DNA from: Mesorhizobium sp. CA14
GTDB taxonomy: Bacteria > Pseudomonadota > Alphaproteobacteria > Rhizobiales > Rhizobiaceae
Direction: 5' to 3'
NCBI RefSeq assembly: GCF_020165195.1
Contig: NZ_JAIUHR010000006.1
Location: 166,636-230,635 of the forward strand
DNA: 64,000 nucleotides
The notes beneath the pieces are model-generated. The model saw only the letters and a list, made by a program, of their open reading frames with translations, was not told where the DNA came from and ran no database searches. Shown piece after piece: positions 61,711 to 64,000 of the stretch. The translations under genes were made by a program, and so were the position numbers. Position 1 is the stretch's first letter. Every line of letters starts with the position of its first letter.

Positions 61711-61943
61711 GCCTCTCCTTCTCCCCCTGTGGGAGAAGGTGGCCGAGCGAAGCTCGGACGGATGAGGGGTGTTCCAGGGAACGCCAACGTCTCACTCCGC
61801 TGGAGCACCCCTCATCCGTCTCGGCGCTTCGCGGCCACCGCCCGGCCCTTCGCAGGCTCAGGGCGTTCGAAGCTCGAAAAGCCAAGCAATTGGCTTTTCG
61901 TCCGCTCACGCGGACCGCTTCTCACCCCACAAGGGGAGAAGGG
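61711..61943. repeat. Composite palindromic intergenic repeat
   Basis: Nested inverted repeats: CCTTCTCCC/GGGAGAAGG hairpin (61717-61739); GGATGAGGGGTG (61760-61771) against CACCCCTCATCC (61806-61817), extended as an imperfect inversion from 61739 to 61840; a perfect ten-base stem GAAAAGCCAA/TTGGCTTTTC with a GCAA tetraloop (61876-61899); and a CTTCTC...GAGAAG stem (61918-61941). This is the appearance of the Mesorhizobium/rhizobial palindromic intergenic repeats (general knowledge). It is of a different sequence from the one at 291-459 but similar in build. Confidence 0.7.
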
Positions 61944-61950
61944 AAGGCCT

Positions 61951-62838
61951 CTACACCGGCCGGTAAACCTTCTCCGCCGTGTTCCAGAAGATATCCGCCT
62001 TGGCCTTGGTGCCATGCTTCGCAACCGCGGCGCGGTGCGCCTGGATCAGTTCGGCATGGCTGGTCCAGAGCTTCTCGATCGGGAAATTCGAGCCGAACAT
62101 CAGGCGGTCGCTGCCGAGGATCTCGACCGCGTTGTCGACTATGTAGGCGATTAGGCCCGGATCGTTGCGGTGGACGAAAGTGCCGAGTCCCGAGAGCTTG
62201 GCGTAGACATTGGGCGCTGCCGAAAGCGTGCGCAGACCCGCCTTCCACGCTTCGGTGGTTTCCGGCTCCATGCCGGTCAGCATGCCGGCATGGGTGAGGA
62301 TGAAATTTGTCTCCGGATTCTCGCCGACCAGCGTCAGCCCGTCCTTCATCTGCGCCGGGAAAAGCTGCAGGTCGAAGGAGAGGCCGTAATCCTTCAGCCG
62401 CGCGACGTTCTTTCGCACCTTGGGATCGATCACCTGGTCGGCTGAAGCGGCGAAGCGGAAGGCCGGCGTTTCGTGCCAGTGAAGCTGCATGCGCACGCCG
62501 CGCAGCAGTTTGTATTTCATCAGCCGGTCGATCTGCGGCCGGACATCGTCGACCGTCATGTCGGCATAGCCGACGATGGCATGCGGCCAGCCGGTTTCAT
62601 CCGCGGTCTTCTGCAGGAAACCGACCTCTTTTTCGAAATCCTCTTTGGCCCAGTTGGTCTGGACATAGACGGCCTTCTCGATGCCCGAGCCTTTCTGGTC
62701 TTCGAGGAATTCCGTGATCGGATAGTCGCGGCGGATCGGCTCGTAGGGGCCGAAGATGCGTGGCACCATCGGTCCTACCAGCCAGGGCTGGTCCTCCTGG
62801 CGCCAGATGTGAAAATGCGCGTCGATGGCTTTCTGCAT
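61951..62838 (-). CDS. Amidohydrolase-2 family lactonase/hydrolase
   Basis: 295 residues, metal-dependent TIM-barrel hydrolase of the amidohydrolase-2 (L-rhamnono/fucono-lactonase) type: the metal-binding start IDAHFHIWR (residues 5-13), LHWHETPAF, FILTHAGML and GSDRLMFGSNFPIEKL (Asp ligand region). Members open sugar lactones or decarboxylate aromatic acids. Its ATG at 62838 shares one base with the stop of the upstream VWA gene (TGATG). Its neighbours do not identify the substrate; a sugar-acid lactone fits the surrounding sugar genes. Confidence 0.82.
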   Translation of the reverse strand: MQKAIDAHFHIWRQEDQPWLVGPMVPRIFGPYEPIRRDYPITEFLEDQKGSGIEKAVYVQTNWAKEDFEKEVGFLQKTADETGWPHAIVGYADMTVDDVRPQIDRLMKYKLLRGVRMQLHWHETPAFRFAASADQVIDPKVRKNVARLKDYGLSFDLQLFPAQMKDGLTLVGENPETNFILTHAGMLTGMEPETTEAWKAGLRTLSAAPNVYAKLSGLGTFVHRNDPGLIAYIVDNAVEILGSDRLMFGSNFPIEKLWTSHAELIQAHRAAVAKHGTKAKADIFWNTAEKVYRPV

Positions 62839-63974
62839 CAAGGTACCCTTTTCCAGATGATCTCGGCCGCTGGGGCCGGGCGGGCGAGCGACAGGATGAA
62901 ACCGGTCAGGCTTCTCAGCGACGAGCCGTCGACCAGATCGTCGAGCACCGGCAGGATGGCGCTAAGCGCTGAGGTTGCGGGCCGAAAGCGCGGATCGCCG
63001 GCAAGCGGGCTCGCCAGCGACAGCCGGAAGGCGCGGGCGCTGAACCGCCGCATCGCGATCTCCAGTTCGGCATGGCTGCCGCGTTCCAGGCCATCGGACA
63101 GGATGACGACGCAGGCGCCGCGTGCGAAGGCGGAAAAGCGCGGTACCGACAGGAAGGCGAGCAAGGTCGGGCCCATGCGGGTGCCGCCGTCCCAATCCTC
63201 GACGAGCGCCGCGGCGCGGCCAAGCGCCTGCTCGCGGTCGCGGACGCGCAGCGCGGACGTGACGCGGGTAAGGCGGGTGCCGAAGGTGAAGACTTCGGCG
63301 CGGCCCGCGCCTTGCACGGCCGCGTGCGCCAGCTTGAGATAATCGGCGGTGTGCAGCTTCATCGAGCCGGAGACATCGATGAGCAGAAGCAGTTTTCGCG
63401 ATACGGCCTGCCGGCGGCGCAGCAGCGGCGAGGGGATGTCGCCGTCGGCGCTGACGATTTCGCGGAGCGAACGGCGGAGGTCGAGCGCGCCGCGCGAACG
63501 CATGCGCGCGGTGCGGAAAGAACGGCGCGCGGGCAGGGCGGACGCCAGTCGCTGCCGGAACTGGCCGAGACCATCGGGATCGCGCTGGAAATCGCGGCTG
63601 CTCAGCTGCTCGAGCGCCGAGGGCAGCTCACCGCCTCTCTCCTGGCGGATGGTCTGTTTTTCTTCCTCGCGCGTGCCGCGATCGTCCTTGACGCGGGTTT
63701 CTTCCTCCTCTTCGCCTTCGATCGGAGGCTTGGCATCGCCGTAGAAATAGGCACGGAAATGCGTCTCGAATTCGCCGCGGCGATCGGGCGAGGGCGCGAG
63801 CGTCGCGAGCGCTGCTTCGCGGATGTCGTCCATCGAGCGCGGGCCGAGCAGGGTCACGGCCTGCATGAAGCTGGTCACCTGTTCGGACCCGATGGCGAAG
63901 GCGTGATGGCGCAGCAAGCGGGCGAAGCCGAGGAACGGCGCGGCGGCACGAGGCAGGTTTTCCGGACGCCTCAT
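62838..63974 (-). CDS. CoxE-like VWA domain protein
   Basis: 378 residues: an N-terminal helical half with an acidic/basic linker (EEEEETRVKDDRGTREEEK, about 88-106) and a C-terminal von Willebrand A domain with the MIDAS motif LIDVSGSMK (DxSxS near 195-200), FTFGTRLTRV, DWDGGTRMG and ILSDGLERG. CoxE partners a MoxR AAA+ ATPase to insert metal centres, classically in carbon monoxide or related dehydrogenases. Only its neighbour's last codons are in view. Start ATG at 63974 with AAGGA just upstream, and overlapping the previous gene's stop. Confidence 0.83.
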   Translation of the reverse strand: MRRPENLPRAAAPFLGFARLLRHHAFAIGSEQVTSFMQAVTLLGPRSMDDIREAALATLAPSPDRRGEFETHFRAYFYGDAKPPIEGEEEEETRVKDDRGTREEEKQTIRQERGGELPSALEQLSSRDFQRDPDGLGQFRQRLASALPARRSFRTARMRSRGALDLRRSLREIVSADGDIPSPLLRRRQAVSRKLLLLIDVSGSMKLHTADYLKLAHAAVQGAGRAEVFTFGTRLTRVTSALRVRDREQALGRAAALVEDWDGGTRMGPTLLAFLSVPRFSAFARGACVVILSDGLERGSHAELEIAMRRFSARAFRLSLASPLAGDPRFRPATSALSAILPVLDDLVDGSSLRSLTGFILSLARPAPAAEIIWKRVP

Positions 63975-64000
63975 TCCTTCGCGCCCCCCTCTGTCCTGCC
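63971..64000 (-). CDS. 3' end of an upstream gene (partial)
   Basis: On the minus strand the last 10 codons of an open frame end at the TGA at 63971-63973, four bases into the CoxE-like start (ATGA overlap), reading GRTEGGAKE. The overlap implies one operon. A MoxR-type AAA+ ATPase is the usual partner of CoxE, but nothing in these 30 bases shows it. Confidence 0.4.
   Translation of the reverse strand, partial: GRTEGGAKE

Noticed and set aside
61194..61808. Minus-strand open frame of 204 codons in the debris region
   Set aside because: No ribosome site, no domain, and it runs through the palindromic repeat.

Overview
The window reads as chromosomal DNA of a high-GC alphaproteobacterium of the Rhizobiales, most likely Mesorhizobium or a close relative. 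The evidence is the density of solute-binding-protein ABC importers, the S. meliloti-type phnA-phnY phosphonate genes, the pcaIJF/pcaR arrangement, a trehalose/glycogen cluster, and rhizobial palindromic intergenic repeats. I saw no rRNA, tRNA, CRISPR array, insertion sequence or phage gene. It is an accessory-metabolism region: six ABC importers, each beside catabolic genes and usually a dedicated regulator.

Layout. 1-9.6 kb: aminophosphonate use (end of phosphonoacetate hydrolase phnA, phosphonoacetaldehyde dehydrogenase phnY, an FAD amine oxidase, a PbfA-like PLP lyase, a 2-hydroxyacid dehydrogenase, then the 2-AEP importer phnSTUV). 9.7-15.7 kb: a glycosyltransferase, a glycogen-debranching-type glucosidase and otsA/otsB for trehalose. 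15.8-24.7 kb, minus strand: an eight-gene operon with a polyamine-type importer, an aldehyde dehydrogenase, a luciferase-like monooxygenase, a three-part hydrolase/flavin-reductase fusion and an AA_synth protein, controlled by a divergent FCD-GntR regulator. 25.5-31.5 kb: 2-hydroxyacid dehydrogenase, LacI regulator, ribose/fructose-type importer and a sugar 3-epimerase. 31.6-36.2 kb: pcaD, pcaFJI and pcaR (beta-ketoadipate pathway). 36.3-42.9 kb: a seven-gene operon with a GntR/UTRA regulator, an ADP-ribosylglycohydrolase-like protein, a PfkB kinase and a polyamine-type importer. 43-56.1 kb: a LacI regulator and two complete sugar importers around a Gfo/Idh/MocA dehydrogenase, a TIM-barrel isomerase and a DUF4432 protein. 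56.2-58.5 kb: desaturase, Rieske ferredoxin and a PanB-like protein. 58.5-61 kb, minus strand: an ammonia-lyase homologue and an ornithine cyclodeaminase homologue. 61-62 kb: gene debris and a palindromic repeat. 62-64 kb: amidohydrolase and a CoxE-like VWA protein.

The best candidates for undescribed biology are: (a) the sugar importer at 44-50 kb, whose two ATPases carry complementary defects (one lacks the LSGGQ signature, the other has Asp for the Walker-B Glu), predicting one canonical and one degenerate ATP site; (b) the glycohydrolase/kinase/importer operon at 36-43 kb, which looks like a route for an imported ribosyl or other glycosyl conjugate; (c) the monooxygenase operon at 16-25 kb with its triple fusion; (d) a histidine-ammonia-lyase homologue that cannot form the usual MIO cofactor; and (e) a PanB homologue without the metal and substrate residues of PanB, next to a desaturase/Rieske pair. 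Substrates of all these systems are inferred from family and context only.
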